64,000 bases of DNA from Chara braunii (Eukaryota; Streptophyta; Charophyceae; Charales; Characeae). The position numbers were made by a program, and so were the translations under genes. Below are positions 1 through 12,528 of the stretch, one piece after another. The stretch spans positions 1,033,655-1,097,654 of the forward strand of contig BFEA01000077.1 in the NCBI GenBank assembly GCA_003427395.1. Reading direction: 5' to 3'. The notes below the pieces were generated by a model. The model saw only the letters and a program-made list of their open reading frames with translations, made no database searches and was not told the DNA's origin. Positions within the stretch are counted from its first letter, which is position 1. Each line of letters opens with the position of its first letter.

Positions 1-567
1 GGTGATGGCGGGCAGGAGGGGTCAAGAAGAAGAAGAAGAAGAAGGAGAAGAAGAAGAGGAGGAGAAGAGGAGAAGGAAGAAGATGATGAAGAAAAAGATG
101 GGAGGGGGTTGCGAAAGGGTGGGCGAGAAGAAGAAGAAGATGAAGCTGGAAGATGGGCAAGGGGTGAGAATGGGAGGGCGAGAAAGGATGGAGGGCGGGG
201 GCTGAGAAAGGGTGGGAAGAAGAAGAAGAAGAAGAAGAAGAAGGGGGGTGGTGTAGGAGACGCGGCCCAACACGCGCGCGCACGAGGCAGATTATAAAAA
301 AAAAAAAAATCGGAATTGGTGATCGCTGATGGCGGGCAGGGGGGACAAGAAGAGGAAGAAGAAGAGGAGGAGGAGAAGAAGAAGAAGAAGAAGAAGAAGA
401 AGAAGAAGAAGAAGAGGAGGATAAGCGGAGGAAGAAGAAGAAGAAGAGGAGGATAAGAGGAGGAAGAAGAAGAGAGGATAAGAGGAGGAAGATAAGAGGG
501 GGAAGATAAGAGGAGGAAGAAGAAGAGGAGGAAGAAGAAGAAGAGGAGGATAAGAGGAGGAAGAAGA

Positions 568-615
<48 letters not shown>

Positions 616-620
616 GAAGT
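1..620. repeat. GAA/GGA-rich low-complexity block with a duplicated ~320-bp unit
   Basis: Almost pure purine DNA built from GAA and GGA triplets, for example 216-244 and 356-412. The words 'gatggcgggcagg' at 5-17 and again near 329-341 introduce two similar GAA-rich stretches, so the block looks like a tandem duplication of a roughly 325-bp unit. A GCGCGC-containing linker and a poly-A run (about 297-309) lie between the copies. Reading frames through it are only Glu/Lys/Arg runs and are not genes. Confidence 0.85.
571..613. repeat. (TC)n microsatellite
   Basis: Uninterrupted TC dinucleotide run of about 43 bases closing the purine-rich block. Confidence 0.95.
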
Positions 621-845
621 TGACAACTCACGGTGGCGCGCGTCGGGGGGCGTCGGCGGGCAGCGGGATGGCGTTCGGGGGGCGTCGACAGCATAGGTGG
701 GCGCGTGGTCCGAAGGCGAAGACGAACGACAAACGCAGCAGGGTCGACGACGGACGCAGCAGCAACAGCTCGAAGTGACGAGGGATGGTCCGGAGGCGAC
801 GAACGACGGACGCAGCAGTGAGGCGGGAAGGTCGACGCAGGGGGG
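614..845. other. GC-rich stretch without a recognisable gene
   Basis: GC-rich DNA with repeated CGACG/GGACGC words. A short open frame translates to Arg/Gly/Ala-rich peptide without domain features, so no gene is called. Confidence 0.6.
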
Positions 846-984
846 AAAAAAAAAAGGGCCTGTAGGCGCCATTTGAAAGATTTCAAATCGCGGCCCATCT
901 GGGCCGTCGATCTTGGAGATCGACGGCGCAGATGGACCGCGATTTGAAATCTTTCAAATCATGCCTACAGGCCCTTTTTTTTTT
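846..984. repeat. Foldback (long inverted repeat) element A
   Basis: The left arm (846-912) and right arm (918-984) are near-perfect reverse complements. An A10 run followed by gggcctgtaggc (856-867) pairs with gcctacaggccc (963-974) followed by a T run. Inside, 'atttgaaagatttcaaat' pairs with 'atttgaaatctttcaaat', and the centre is ccgtcgatc/gatcgacgg (904-912 and 918-926) around a 5-base loop. A relative with the same central palindrome lies at 38570-38705. It is probably a MITE-like or foldback element. No coding potential. Confidence 0.8.
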
Positions 985-1881
985 GTTGTTGTTGCACACA
1001 CGGCCTCCTTTGAGGGGGAGAAGGTCCCCCGCGACAGAGAAAAAAAAAATGACCTCCTCGTCGATGCGCTGGGGTCGCCTGGCGGCCCGGCCCCCCACCC
1101 GGGCGACGAGCCGGGCGCCGGGCAGCCCGGAGTTCAGCACTGTTTTTTTTATATTTGTATTATGACCCTGCATAGTTTGTTCGCAAAAGTTTCGACAACA
1201 TTGATTGTAGCGACGCGGCGAAAAACCCGGAATTTTTTACCTTCCATTAACCGCTAATGCATGAGTCGTACTTCTATCGTCTCCCCCTTGCTCCTACCCC
1301 ACCTTCGTCCACTCTCCCATCTCCATCTTCCATGGCTTCCCTACCCATGAGTGTGTGTGTGTAAGGAGGGGCCTTCTTCCACGTGTGCCACCCTCCTTGC
1401 TTATCCGACATGTGTGATGATGGATGTGTGAGTCGAGTCAGACTCTGATGAGTCAGGTCATATCTTCGCATCTTCCGCTGTGCTAAATGGTTTCTGTCCG
1501 CATGCTCATTGCTCTTTCCTTGCTCGCAGTGTGGTCCTGTGTCCTCATCACAGGGATATCCCTTGGCTCGCCGCACACCGCTCACGATAGCTGAGCATGT
1601 ATCATATACCTTCCTCATCGGAAAGCAATCAATGTCGTCCACTCGGGTCTTCCTACCATAAAGGGGAGAACCATTGGTGTGGGTTCATGATGTATTTTTG
1701 ACTTGCCGGTGAAGTAGGAACCAGACTGGTGCACCCCAGAATGGATAAGGGGCCAGGGCCTCAAACCACTAGTACCTCCACCAATGTTGGGAAATTATGG
1801 AAAACTGGCAGTTTTCCCAATGTTCCCTAAGAGTTTGGAGGTATTGGAGGCTCAACAAGGAGAATAAAGTTTAGTTTTACA
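985..1881. other. Intergenic DNA, no gene seen
   Basis: Begins with a GC-rich tract (1070-1135, ccgggcgacgagccgggc-like) resembling the GC-rich tract beside the second foldback element at 38341-38470. The remainder has no recognisable domain, and small open frames lack any conserved motif. Confidence 0.6.
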
Positions 1882-4323
1882 TTGCCCTGCTGTGAGACGC
1901 ATATATACATAGTGCTGCTCTACAAGAAGGGGGCAAAGGAAGACGTGCGAAATTGGCGGCCGATCTCCATTCTCAACACACTGTACAAGATACTTGCCAA
2001 GATACTGCCAACTCGCCTAAGGGACGTGCTGCCGCGTGTCACCAACCACACTCAGACCGGCTTCGTGGTGGCCCATCAGATCTTGTGTAATGTGTTGCGG
2101 GCCCAACAAATTCTGGAAAAAGAGCACTGCACGGGTCAGGCCATGGCCTTCATATCCATAGATCGGGAAAAGGCCTATGACCAGGTCCGGTGGGAATTCC
2201 TCCTGCAGGGAATGAAGCGTTGTGGGATATTCTTTTGTGACTGGGTTCTGAGGCTGCTGGTGGGGGCCTCGACGGTGATACAAGTCAGCGGGGTGAGGTC
2301 AGACAAGCTGAGAATCACTCGGACAGTGAGACAGGGCCTGCCCGCTCTCCTCGGCCCTCTACGTTATTTACATCGAATCGCTGCATGAAGTGTTGAGGGC
2401 CGACAACCGGCCGAGGAGTCTCAAGGTGGGCCCGACAGCGGAACTGCAGTCACAGCCTTCGCAGATGACATGTATGTGGTCATTCCCCCGACAGCCCAGT
2501 GATTGTGAATCCTCAAGGAAGACCTGGTGGTCTTTTGCAAGTATTCTGATGTGCACATTGATTGGCATAAGTTGAAGGTCATTCTCCCAGCCGCGGTAGA
2601 GCACCCAGAGGGATGGGACATCCTGACTGTGACTGACGGTGAAAAGATGGCCTTTCTGGGAGTCAATCTCATGCCAGCCTACGGAGGCATTGAGCAGATG
2701 GCGATGCGGGCCACGGCAGCAGTGACCCAGTTGAAAGCATAGAGCACGAGAGGGAGCATGGGAGTTTTTGCCAAGGCCTTGGTCATCAAGAACTCTGTGC
2801 TGGCCACATTATGGTATGCGTGTGCAGTACACATGCTGAGCCGAGCAGGCGCATCTTTCGGCACATAAGAAGGGTGATCCATGCGCACCTGTGGTCCAAC
2901 AACGCCAGGGCCGACGACTCTATCTGCAGAGTCGCATGGACCAAGTTAATCCAACCCAGATGCTTCGGCCGACTGGGATTGCTCGATCCAAGATTGCAGA
3001 TTATTGCGTTGCAGCTTCGGCAGGTAATCTGGGCTATGCTGCGCACTAAGGGAAGGGTTTGGCAAGAAGTCACTCGGACGCACTTGGCCTACACACTTCG
3101 AGGGAACTGGTGGACCTGTGCTTCATCAGCAGTCTTGCCATGGGCAACATCCTGGTCCCACAACTTGATTCTTTGGAAGAAGATTTGGTTGAGGTGTCGG
3201 CTACCAACAACTGCAGATGCAGTCTACACGCAACTGATTTTTTAATAAGTGCTTTATCTGCGATAGAGATGGGAACCCCTTTCCATGGCAGGGACCGCAA
3301 GGAGCCTTTGGCTGGAAGTGGGCTGAACGGGGAATTTATAAAATAGGCCACTTGTGGGATGAAGAGTGCAAGGACTGGCGAACTGACGAGGAAATGCAGC
3401 CCTGCATGGCCGGATTACGAGGATGCAAAGACTGGGTGATCTGAAGGATGTCATCCCCTCCCAGTGGATCCACCTGCTGCGAAAGGAGGACATAACGACT
3501 GGGGAATTGGTGAGGATAAAGGGAGATCGGGCGCCTGACAGGTTATACAGGGTGGAACAGGCCCAGCCGCATGGGAAATTGGAGGTCACTGAGTGGCACG
3601 TCAGACCGAGGTCGGGGCAGGAGGGATTGGGGGCCAAGCAGGACTGGCTCCCTAGCGCGTATGTGGATGGATAGATGGACACAGAATAGATGGAACAAGC
3701 AGTGCGCACTCATGGCAGCACTGCCAGATCAAAGCAGGCTGGCCTCTTGTGGCAAATCTACCACCTGGCAATCCCGACAGCACAGTAGCAAGCTTCTAAA
3801 AGCCGCTTTAAAGACCGGGCATGTGCTGCAGGATGTGAGCAGGAAGAAACCCTTCTCCACCTCTTTGTGCGATGCTCGGAGGTCCAGGCGATCTGGATGT
3901 GGTGGGCAGGGGAAATTGCAGACAAAACGCCCGAACGTTGATGAAACGGACGATGCTGCGATTCTTCTGGGCACCTTGATAAAGGTTAACAGATCGGGCT
4001 TTGGGGACCTGATGGCAGAAGAAATCGTGTGGGCAACGGTCTTGTGGGCCCTATGGACAATAAGGAACGAGCGATGCAGACAAGGCATGACTCCACCGTT
4101 GTGGGCATATCAGGAATGGGTAATGGAGAACATCAGGATCGCCCTGATGGCGGAGTTCCACCGGAGCAACCGTACCGGGAAAGCTAAGGCGACTGGATTC
4201 TGGAAGAGATGGGGTCCATATCCGCAGCTGGTGACTCGGCACCCCCACACAGAACGGCTGCAGTATGGCCCCGCCCTGCGACGCTATGTGCCCAGACGTG
4301 CCATGGGCGGAGAGCGGGCCTGA
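1882..4323 (+). pseudogene. LINE (non-LTR retrotransposon) reverse transcriptase relic, plus strand
   Basis: A 5'-truncated, frameshifted non-LTR RT. It opens at RT motif 1-2 (LLYKKGAKED...NWRPISIL), continues through the palm-A region FISIDREKAYDQVRWEFL (D at the catalytic position) and TVRQGLP, then shifts frame near 2345. The second catalytic motif appears as AFADDMYVV at about 2449-2475 in another frame. Thumb and connection sequence follow (2527-3245, with a stop after LKA at about 2740). The 3' part (about 3571-4323) includes a Cys/His-rich zf-RVT-like segment where EETLLHLFVRCSE can be read near 3839-3880 in a shifted frame. No APE endonuclease domain is seen upstream. At least three frame changes make it inactive. 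No clear poly-A tail or target duplication was identified. Confidence 0.85.
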
Positions 4324-5468
4324 CGAAGACAGGCCTGCATGACCACGACCGGATTCTGGAATGTACAAGTGATAGCAATTAGGTGGTTAACGAAGGGTTA
4401 CCGCTGTTAGCGTACTATTCTAGGCCCGCTGCAGTAGTTTGTGTTCGATTAGGTAGGGGGGGGCTGGGAGGTAGGACGGGAGGGAGAGGGGGACGAGGGG
4501 ACTCTCACATTGGCAAAAAGGACAACTTTGTGGTACAAGCTGAGGATTACTACTACTGAATGCAAGGCAGGATAAATAGGGTACTGAGAGCTTGGGAAGG
4601 GTGGACTGCCCGACGGAACTAAATCCGAGGGGAAGTATTGGAGGGCGACAGGGGAAAGACCAGGGGAAAGACTGGGAGTAAGATTAGGAAGACTCCATAT
4701 GTAGGAAGCAGGAGACTAGTACTGCTAACGTTTGGTGCTTCTTGTGTTTTGTGGTCTTTGCGTTGTTCAAGTAGCTGTGACCAAGTTTGGGTTTTCCCGC
4801 CTGAGAGGCTGCTAGGAGGGCCTCCCCAGCGCCTTGCCTCTCCTGAGACTCTTCTGCTGCATGACTGGGTGCTGCCAGGAAGCTTCCCGTCCGGCAGAAG
4901 TCTGCCAGCAAGGCCATGGTATTTGGAGGGGGAGAGGGGTCGGACCGTGGCAGCCCCCCCCTTGAGTAGGTGTTACATACTTCAATGAGTATGGGCAGAA
5001 CCAAAGATCAACCAATGTAGGATGAGCATATATGCAGCGGAAGTCTGATAAACGGACTGACTCACATAGACTGACTCAAGAATCACTCCACACACATACA
5101 ATCGTGAGATGGTGGGGTCTGGGCCAAGCATGGACGATGCCCAGATCCCGCACACTCATACACAGATGAAAGGTGGGAGGAGAGACGAAGGAGGTGGGGG
5201 AGGTACACAGCACCAGTAGGTCACCGAAATAGAATCCGATAGGTCACCGATATGGTAGTCCAAAATGTCATCCAACAAGATCAAAATGTCGCGGACAATC
5301 AGCCACCAATGTCGGAGATACAGAGTCCAAATGTAACCGGTGTCCGAACTGTGATGCCGCCAAGTATCAACCCCAACAATCTCCAAGTCTCCAGTCCGGT
5401 AAGTACCACAGTCTCATACCACCGAAGTCCAACACTGATCTATGTCCAACTAGTATAAGTCTCCAATC
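4324..5468. other. No gene recognised
   Basis: Mixed-composition sequence downstream of the LINE relic. Short frames (for example 4638-4988) have no recognisable motif. 5220-5460 is rich in 'ccaaatgt/ccaacaa/ccaccaatgt' words, giving a weak repetitive look. Confidence 0.5.
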
Positions 5469-5575
5469 TGAAGAAGAAGAAGAAGAAGAAGATGGAGTCT
5501 GAAGAGGTGAAGAAGAAGAAGAAGAAGAAGAAGAAGAAGAAGAAGAGAGAGTCGAGGAGGAGAGAGAGAGAGGGG
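5469..5575. repeat. (GAA)n / (GA)n microsatellite
   Basis: Two GAA runs (about 5472-5492 and 5511-5545) followed by GAGAGA, the same class of triplet repeat as at the window start. Confidence 0.9.
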
Positions 5576-7299
5576 GGACTGACGATGGGAGGGAGGAGAG
5601 AACCTCCCGCTCCGTGATACCTCAGGCGGCGATGGCCGCCGATCTGGCTCAGTCGCCCTGCTGCTGCTCCGCTCGTCGCTGCTGCGCTAATGCTGCGCTA
5701 CTGCTGCCTGCTCCTCGCTCCTGCGCTCAGAATAGCGCCAGCGCTAATGTGCGCTGTACCATACCGTACCGGTGGAATGCCGGTAGGTCGATAGCCTCAC
5801 TGAGGCTGAACCGGTACTTTTGTACCGGTGGGCAGAGGTCGGCCTCTATGCTGCAAGGCCTGACCGTGCCCTGAACCGTCCAGATGGACAGTTCAGCCCC
5901 AACCAGCGGGCGGCAGCCTCAAGAGCGCCGCCAGGCCCAAACGGTAATATGGTTTGGGCCGGCCCGTCGGGTCTGGTCCAAGGTAAGGCCTTTACGGCCT
6001 GTAGTACCCCCAAGGTCGGGCCTTTGGCCCTACTGTGTCCCTCTACCCCTATGTCGGGTCCGGTAGGACCCGTGTGGCGTCGAAGATGAAACAGTAGGTG
6101 ACTCATACCGCAAGGATATTGCTCAGTCTTCTTTGCTTTCCTTCTCTTGTTGTTTCTTGTATTCTTGCTTGCCGGTAATAAGCAACCCGAGTGACGCCCC
6201 CCAGAATAGAAGGGGCTTGTGTTTTTTTTTTTTTGGGGGGGGAGGGAAAAAGAAGAAGAAGACACTTTCTCTACTGCAATGATGTGGGGCAGGGTAGTCT
6301 AGGAGGGCGTGCTCACAATAGTCCTCCACAGAACGAATCTTACCGGGAAAACGGTCAGATTGTGGATTGTCATTCTTTTTTTTTCTTTTCTCATTCTTAT
6401 GATTCCCCTGCCAGTGAGGCAGGGCGGAATCCGCTGTCTGGTCAAGCTGTGTTTCCCAAGAGGAGTGTAACCATAATCACAGTGGAACTTCGAGTAATGT
6501 ATCCAGCCAATTTCACCACCAAATACGTGCTTCCTTTTTTTCGTTTCTTCTTGGCCTTCTGGAATCTGACAACCTGGCCACGGGGCTCAGACGCCCTCAG
6601 TGAGGGCACACTCACACTACCACTTCCACGAATGTATACAACTACATTTCACAGGCAAAGCTTTTTTTTTTTTTTTTTTTTTTTCCTTCTGTGAGTTTCA
6701 CGGCCGTGACTTTTCTTCTTCTTTTTTCTTTGTTCTTTCTGTGAGAGTACCAAAAAAGGAAATAGAGTGGGACACAGGCTCGGCAAAACTCGGAGTGCAG
6801 TGAAATTCAGGCTCGGCAAAAACAGGCTCGGAGGTACTTAAAAAAAAAAAAAAAAACCATCTGTACGGTCTGTACCGCCATTAGTTATTAGAGGTTTTCT
6901 TAAATCACACTGCCATAGCCCGGTCCTTCTAAGGTTCTTGATGAACACGGCAATCTTGACGAACACAGCTAATTGACAGTCATACCCCACAGGGAGCAAT
7001 CAATGCTGTTCAGGGGCCTTTGGCCTTGACGAACGGAAGCGTAGACTGGATCAGACTATTACCCTATTCAAACTTGTCAATGGATAGGAATCATATTGGT
7101 CCCCCTAGAATGGACGTAGAGCCAGGACCATAAGGACATGTTTGATGGAGGAAAAAAAAACAAAAAAAACAGCTTACTCCAAGTAATCATGGCTTAGTTG
7201 TTGGGTGATACAACAATGCCATTTTAGTTATTGGCTGATGTCATCAGATGATGAGATTTCAACCGTCACTGTGTCAGATTCTGTATTTTCTTCCTTGGC
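5576..7299. other. Intergenic DNA with LTR-like words and homopolymer runs
   Basis: 5760-6085 contains GGCCT/AGGCC-rich sequence and 'ggtccggtaggacc' resembling the 5' part of the Ty3 LTRs at 11901 and 19687, so it may be a very old LTR fragment. Poly-T runs occur at about 6220-6236 and 6661-6684, and poly-A at about 6840-6856. No gene was recognised. Confidence 0.4.
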
Positions 7300-7752
7300 C
7301 TATGTGGTTTTGCTCTTACACAAGACCTGGGTGATAACGAGCTCACTGTGTTGACACAAGCAGAAGCTAGTGGTGTAGTCAACGTACCTATTGTGAAATG
7401 GTTGCACTTTGTTGCTGGTTGAGGCCATTTCCGATGTCACTGTTTCGTGGAATTCACATTTTCTTCCACTTCTGATGCTTTGCTGTACATTCCTTTGCTC
7501 TTCCAAAAACATCTAGGGGCTCCTATGCTCATTCACTTTACGCAAGTGGTTGACGCTTCTTATCCTTGATGAAATTTATTGTCCTCTGAGCTGATTGCCA
7601 AGCTGCTCGAAGACCACACTCACACCAGGAAGTAGTCTGCCCACATATGGGTGTATTTGCAGTCTGGGGCAGCCACAAAAATTGTGGCACATACTGTAAC
7701 TGGAAGATTGGAGATGCTGCGCTAGTACCTTTGTGACCTAGCATTTCAACAT

Positions 7753-9112
7753 TATAGGCATGATTCAATTTTGGGATAGATAGCAGTCCAAGTATAAGCT
7801 GCAATCACCAGTTTGGGAAAAGAAAACAGGAAAACCTACCTTGTAGACGCTGGACAGCTGCATTCCTGAGAAACCTGCCAAAATGGCCTCCCATCCAGCT
7901 CTGTCCACCTCCTTTGTCTGCTGCACACCAACTGCAAGTTATCAGTTGCCCATTGAAGCAACAGAGAACAAGCAGTAAGCAAGGATGCAGGGGCATCCTA
8001 GCTGGTTGATTCCTCTGTCACTACTCCATGCCGCTCCGCGACCATTGGAAACTTACTGGCAGTTCCATGATGCCAGTTGCTATCAAAAAATTCAATCCAT
8101 CTCTGCATGTCAGAGAGACGGGTAAAGAATGACCAGCACATTACTAGAATGCCAACAGTAACCAAAAGAGCGGACATGTCAACAAGACAAGCTCATAAAC
8201 ATCACTTTTCTACTGTCCTCCAATTTGTGATACTATGTGGCAAATCATTGACAAACAATAACCATATAGACGCCTGGTAGATTTGGATCACAATAACCCA
8301 TGTATGAACAGACTCAGGCCCAGCTGGACTACCAATTTGCTGACCTGGCAAGAGTTTTAGTTGACTCTCAACTTTCCAATGAATCCATCCCCGACAGGAC
8401 ATAAAGCTCAGAGCCCTGTGAGGTTTGGAATCCTGTGCATAACTTCACATTTACACTATGTTGGTTTTATGGAACACAGGAACAATCATCCGAGGAAATA
8501 TCAAGGTTCACCGACATTGGAAGCGCAAAATACAGCCTCTCAAGCTATGGAATCAAATGTCTATCCATCTGTTGCCAGCGTGAACATGGCATTAAAACCC
8601 AGAAAAAAGAGCAGGCGACTTCCCAGATAAGAAATGGCAATTATGGATGTGTCCATGCCCCATATGTAGGGTACCACGAAATTCATATGAACAATCCACT
8701 ATCCACTGCTACAAATTGCTTGCACACTGTACAACTGAATTCCATGCGGGGTTTCTCGCTCGAAGGTGAACAGGCAAGCTCCCCTAGCACATGGAAATAC
8801 CATTCAGAGGCCCAGATATTGTCACACTCACCAGGTTGATTTGCTATGCCAAGCAATAATCAAAGTCATGCAGGCAAACCACTGTTAGCACTACAGCTTA
8901 ACGACTCTCACTTCAAACAACAGGGCGCAATCCCTTACCTCAACATTTGCAGCCTTGGTAGGGGTCATCATTTCATTTACTACACAAGGCGAGCTTGGTT
9001 CTGACTGCAAAGGGTAGCTGCTATCCAGTTTCCTTCTTTTGGGACTCCGGGACCCATCCTCCACTCCCTTCCCTTCCTTCTCCAAGTGGTGAAGCAAGTT
9101 CTGGTCAGCAAC
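7753..9112 (-). CDS. Exon-like segments of an unrecognised spliced gene (partial)
   Basis: Four minus-strand segments look like plant exons. Exon A, 9112-8939, lies between an ...ATGACAG acceptor and a GTAAGG donor; it reads 58 codons and includes SPKRRKLDSSYPLQSEPSSP, a basic nuclear-localisation-like cluster. Exon B, 8102-8057, has a CATGCAG acceptor and a GTAAGT donor and includes WIEFFDSNWHHGTA. Exon C, 7920-7841, has a GTGTGCAG acceptor and a GTAGGT donor and includes GGGQSWMGGHFGRFLRNAA. Exon D, 7799-7753, has a GATTGCAG acceptor and ends AIYPKIESCL-stop. B, C and D join in frame with good consensus sites. The link from A to B is not resolved, and an extra exon near 8340-8402 is possible. 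I do not recognise the protein family. A further minus-strand open stretch (10410-10230, hydrophobic then Arg/Gln-rich) might belong upstream. Confidence 0.4.
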
Positions 9113-10415
9113 CTGTCATGGAGCACAATCGAGACCAACTATCAAACCTCTATGCAACACAAGCTCGGCTGGATGTGCTTCCAAATGGCAGACAAGTGTA
9201 GCCTGCTTATGGAGCCACTTTGCTTCTAGATACAGCATTATAGCTGTATATGGGACGACGTTGACGGTAGTGCTGCCTATACACAACACTCAAAATACGT
9301 CGACTTCACACTTGAGATGATTCCTCCACCTCTGGAAGCCCAATGGAAACCGACTAACAACCACTATGCAACATGACAAGCTTGGCTGCATAAACTTCCT
9401 ACTGGCTAACAAATGTAGCCTACTCCTGCCGATGCACACTTCCACCTCGAGGTTCTTGCAGCAAATGAGAGGGAAGGGGGGAGAGGCAAGAAGAGTACTG
9501 CCACCTCAAGGAGTTTCTGAGCAAATGAGAAGAGGTGCAGAGGAAGGAGGGGCAGTAGAGCAAGAAGAGGGGGCGAGTGGAAAGCAAAGCAGGACAAAGA
9601 GGACATTCTGGGAGGAGAGAAAAGAGCAGGATTGCAAGAAGGGGGAGGAGCAGGCAGCAAAAGAGGGAGAAGTGGTGAACTGCTTGTTCACTTTTCACAC
9701 GTTTTCAAGACAGACCTTCAAAAGGTTGAACCCAACTATGGCCTCAACGCAGGATGCACCGTTTTCACCCTCGCTCGAAGTCTTGAAGTAACATCTTGGG
9801 TGGAACCTGCAGGCACACAAAGCGCCACACGTCACAGACATCATAACGTCAAGCTCAATCCGTTCACTGGTAGCATCCCCACGGTTCCTTGTGAGCAACT
9901 CCTCGGCCACAAGCCAACAATCAGTGAACATATACATAGGACTCACACTGGCTCATGTGTGAGGGTCTCCTTGGAATATGTCTTCATTATGGTTCTGCCA
10001 AAACTCCCACTTAAAGCCATTCATCGCAATTGAAAAGAATGAAGAATAAGAAGAACCCCAGATTTGATCAGTGTCTCCTCCTTTCTTCTCTCCACCTCCA
10101 TCATCATCCCGCACATGACAACTTGAACTGCAGCAGGCAATGAAACATAAGCAGAAGGCTCAAGAATTCATGACAGCATCACCAAACAAACATCATCACC
10201 CGTTACCATTCAGTGAAGGAGACCCTGTGCAGGTAATCAGTGATCAGTTCTTGATGGAGGAAATATCGACGAAGTTGCTGCCGAAGTGTTTGGACCTTGG
10301 AAGATTCTGCATGTTGCCGGAGATAATCCTGAAGGGCCATCCTATGTGAAAGAAGTACCACAGCAGCGACAGCACTTAAACCACCAATACTTTTTCCAGC
10401 CAAACTGGTCGTCCT
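9113..10415. other. Intronic or intergenic DNA, purine-rich in the middle
   Basis: 9465-9680 is a purine-rich stretch (GGAGG/AGAAG) with open frames in several phases but no domain. 10230-10410 on the minus strand stays open with a hydrophobic stretch (LSAVAAVVLL) followed by a Gln/Arg-rich helix-like segment. It could be an exon of the gene to its left but is not recognised. Confidence 0.35.
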
Positions 10416-11843
10416 TTGCAGCAGACGCTCATCGAAGATGCGGACAGTGTAATCACCCACACTGACCGCATGAGTCGTCTACTCGATCAGTTTGTTACAT
10501 GCACGAACCAGCCATTCAGTCTGGTTGAGAACATGTACTTCGGCGAGTTCGTCCACGGGGTCAAGATGGCGCATCCTCCAAAGGACAAAGGCAGATATAC
10601 AAAGAATGGTGGGGAAGTGGGCTGCATGCTGCAATTGGATGGCTGGTCTGACAGGTGCAAAAGACCTCATCTCAATATCATGGTTTCATACCCAATTGGG
10701 ACAGTATACTGAAAGTCTGTGTGGATGGAGGGGAAGGACAACAACTCCAGAGCGTACTTCCAACTATTGGGCAGCGTAATCAAGGAGATCAGGTTGCAAG
10801 CAGTCGTGGCCATTATCATGAACAACGTCAGGGTGTGCATCAAGGCATGGAAGATGGTGAAGGCTGCCTGCCCTCGAATCTTTAGTGTGCGCTGCACCGT
10901 GCATGCTGGGATCTTGCCCTCAAAGATCTGTACAAGAAGTTGGGGTGGTTGGCGGAGGTGGTCAACGCAGGAAACAAGATGTGGGCAAATTTTTCACTAT
11001 TGTGGATAAGGTCAAGGCCCTGTACCACAAGTACTCCCCGAAAATGAGGTTGCCGCAGTCAGCTGTCATACAATTTGCAACGAACCATGACATCCTCGAT
11101 TCCTCGAAGAAGGGGAAGAGTCCGCTTGATAAGGGTGTGTGACCCAATGTGGGAAGCAAACATGGTGAGTGCGGATCAGGTCCCAGCCTTTCATGAAGTG
11201 ACAGCGATCCTATCAGGGGAGGACTTTTGGGGGGAGAACGTCGACAAGGTGCTTGCCGCGATGCACCCGGCAGTGGAGGTGCTGCGGTTGCTGGACGGCC
11301 TGGGTGCTACGATCTCCAAAGTGCATTTCAGGATGGACGTCGTCATTGGACGAAAATCGAACTTGGATTGCGTGACAGCAGAGGAGAAGGACGATATCGA
11401 AGACAGTTTGATGCAACGCTGGTCGGATCTGGATTGTGACATGGAGGTCCGAGAGGGGTTAAACATTTTGCAACGCTGGTCGGATCTGGATTGCAACATT
11501 TGGCTCTACTCGTGGGGGCCGAATGACATGCTCAACGACATCAGCAAGCAAGTCAATAAAGGGGTGCGCTTGGATGGAGTCGTTGATATGTTGGAGGCAG
11601 TGGCAGCGGCACGCGTGCAACCACCCGCATTGTGGTGGGAGGCTTTTTGCCCGAACACCCAGCTGATCAGGAAGGTCGTCATGGTGGCATGAACGATGTG
11701 CACATCCCATGGGACGACGATGTTCCGATCGAGCAGGAGGTGGAGGAGTAGTACAAGAGTTGGGTCGAGCGGGTGGGAAAGAATGTTCATGTTGGCGGAG
11801 ATGATTTGGAGGTTGGAGAAGACAATGGACACGAACAAATGAT
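10416..11843 (+). pseudogene. hAT-type / DUF659 transposase relic
   Basis: The order matches DUF659-containing hAT transposases. There is an N-terminal PFSLVENMYFGEFV motif, then CMLQLDGWSDRCKRPHLNIM (cT.DGWsD block with the expected Asp) near 10624-10683. A stop follows (10710-10712) and the same frame resumes (AYFQLLGSVIKEI...). A VRCTVHAG block (normally CaaHcl) comes at about 10888-10911, then frame changes. QFATNHDIL (the tRFaT block) lies near 11070-11096, LRLLDGLG near 11282-11305, and WWEAF near 11635-11649, typical of the C-terminal dimerisation region. The reading ends around 11843. Stops and at least two frameshifts make it a pseudogene. A 24-base direct repeat (11413-11436 and 11470-11493, 57 bp apart, in frame) duplicates QRWSDLDC. 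No BED zinc finger or terminal inverted repeats were found. The Ty3 element at 11901 inserted just downstream. Confidence 0.7.
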
Positions 11844-11895
11844 GTGAATGTGGCAGTGCAACAACGAAGAGGACAACGGGAATGTGAGGATGTGG

Positions 11896-11900
11896 CCATC
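11896..11900. repeat. Target-site duplication (left copy, CCATC)
   Basis: CCATC abuts the first base of the 5' LTR, and the same pentamer follows the last base of the 3' LTR at 23916-23920. A 5-bp duplication is the normal footprint of Ty3-type integrase. Confidence 0.85.
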
Positions 11901-12483
11901 TATGGCATACTCAGCTCCACACGGGCTCAAAAGGGCCCGACCAGGTAGGCAAGGGGTCCGCAGAGGTAGGGTCTGTGTCGTTTCGACCCTCAGTAGGGTC
12001 CGCAGGGTCGGTAGGCCAGTTTTCGGCCTGAGTAGGACCAGTACCAGTTGAGAGGCCTTGTAGGCCTCGTTTTGGTTACAAGCCCTGGCGCACGCTTTGG
12101 TTCCAAGGCTGTGACTTTGAGGTCGCGCCGTTTCGGTAGGCGCTGGAGGCCCAGCCTCAGTTTGGGGGCCAAACTTTCTAGGCCCAGCCTCAGTTTGGGC
12201 GCCACAACTCAGCAATTGAGGTCCACCCAACACTATATATAGCTGGGTCCAGCCTCAGTTCGGGCAGTCAGTAGACAATGGAGGTGAGGCATACTTCAGA
12301 CGACGACAGTGCACCAGTAGTCGACGATAGGACTAGTTTTCCACCGATGTTCTCATAGAGTAGAGTTGTGCAGAGAAGGGGGAGATGGTGATGACAGCCA
12401 GGGGACTTAACTGCGTGACCAGCCTCATCTTCAGCACGTCCGCACCTGCATCAAGGCACCACCTTTCGCAGGCCAGTACATGG

Positions 12484-12528
<45 letters not shown>

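Noticed and set aside
1441-1475. Second hammerhead candidate (CTGATGAGTCAG)
   Set aside because: No GAAA follows at a suitable distance and no stem II closes; only the CTGATGA word is shared.
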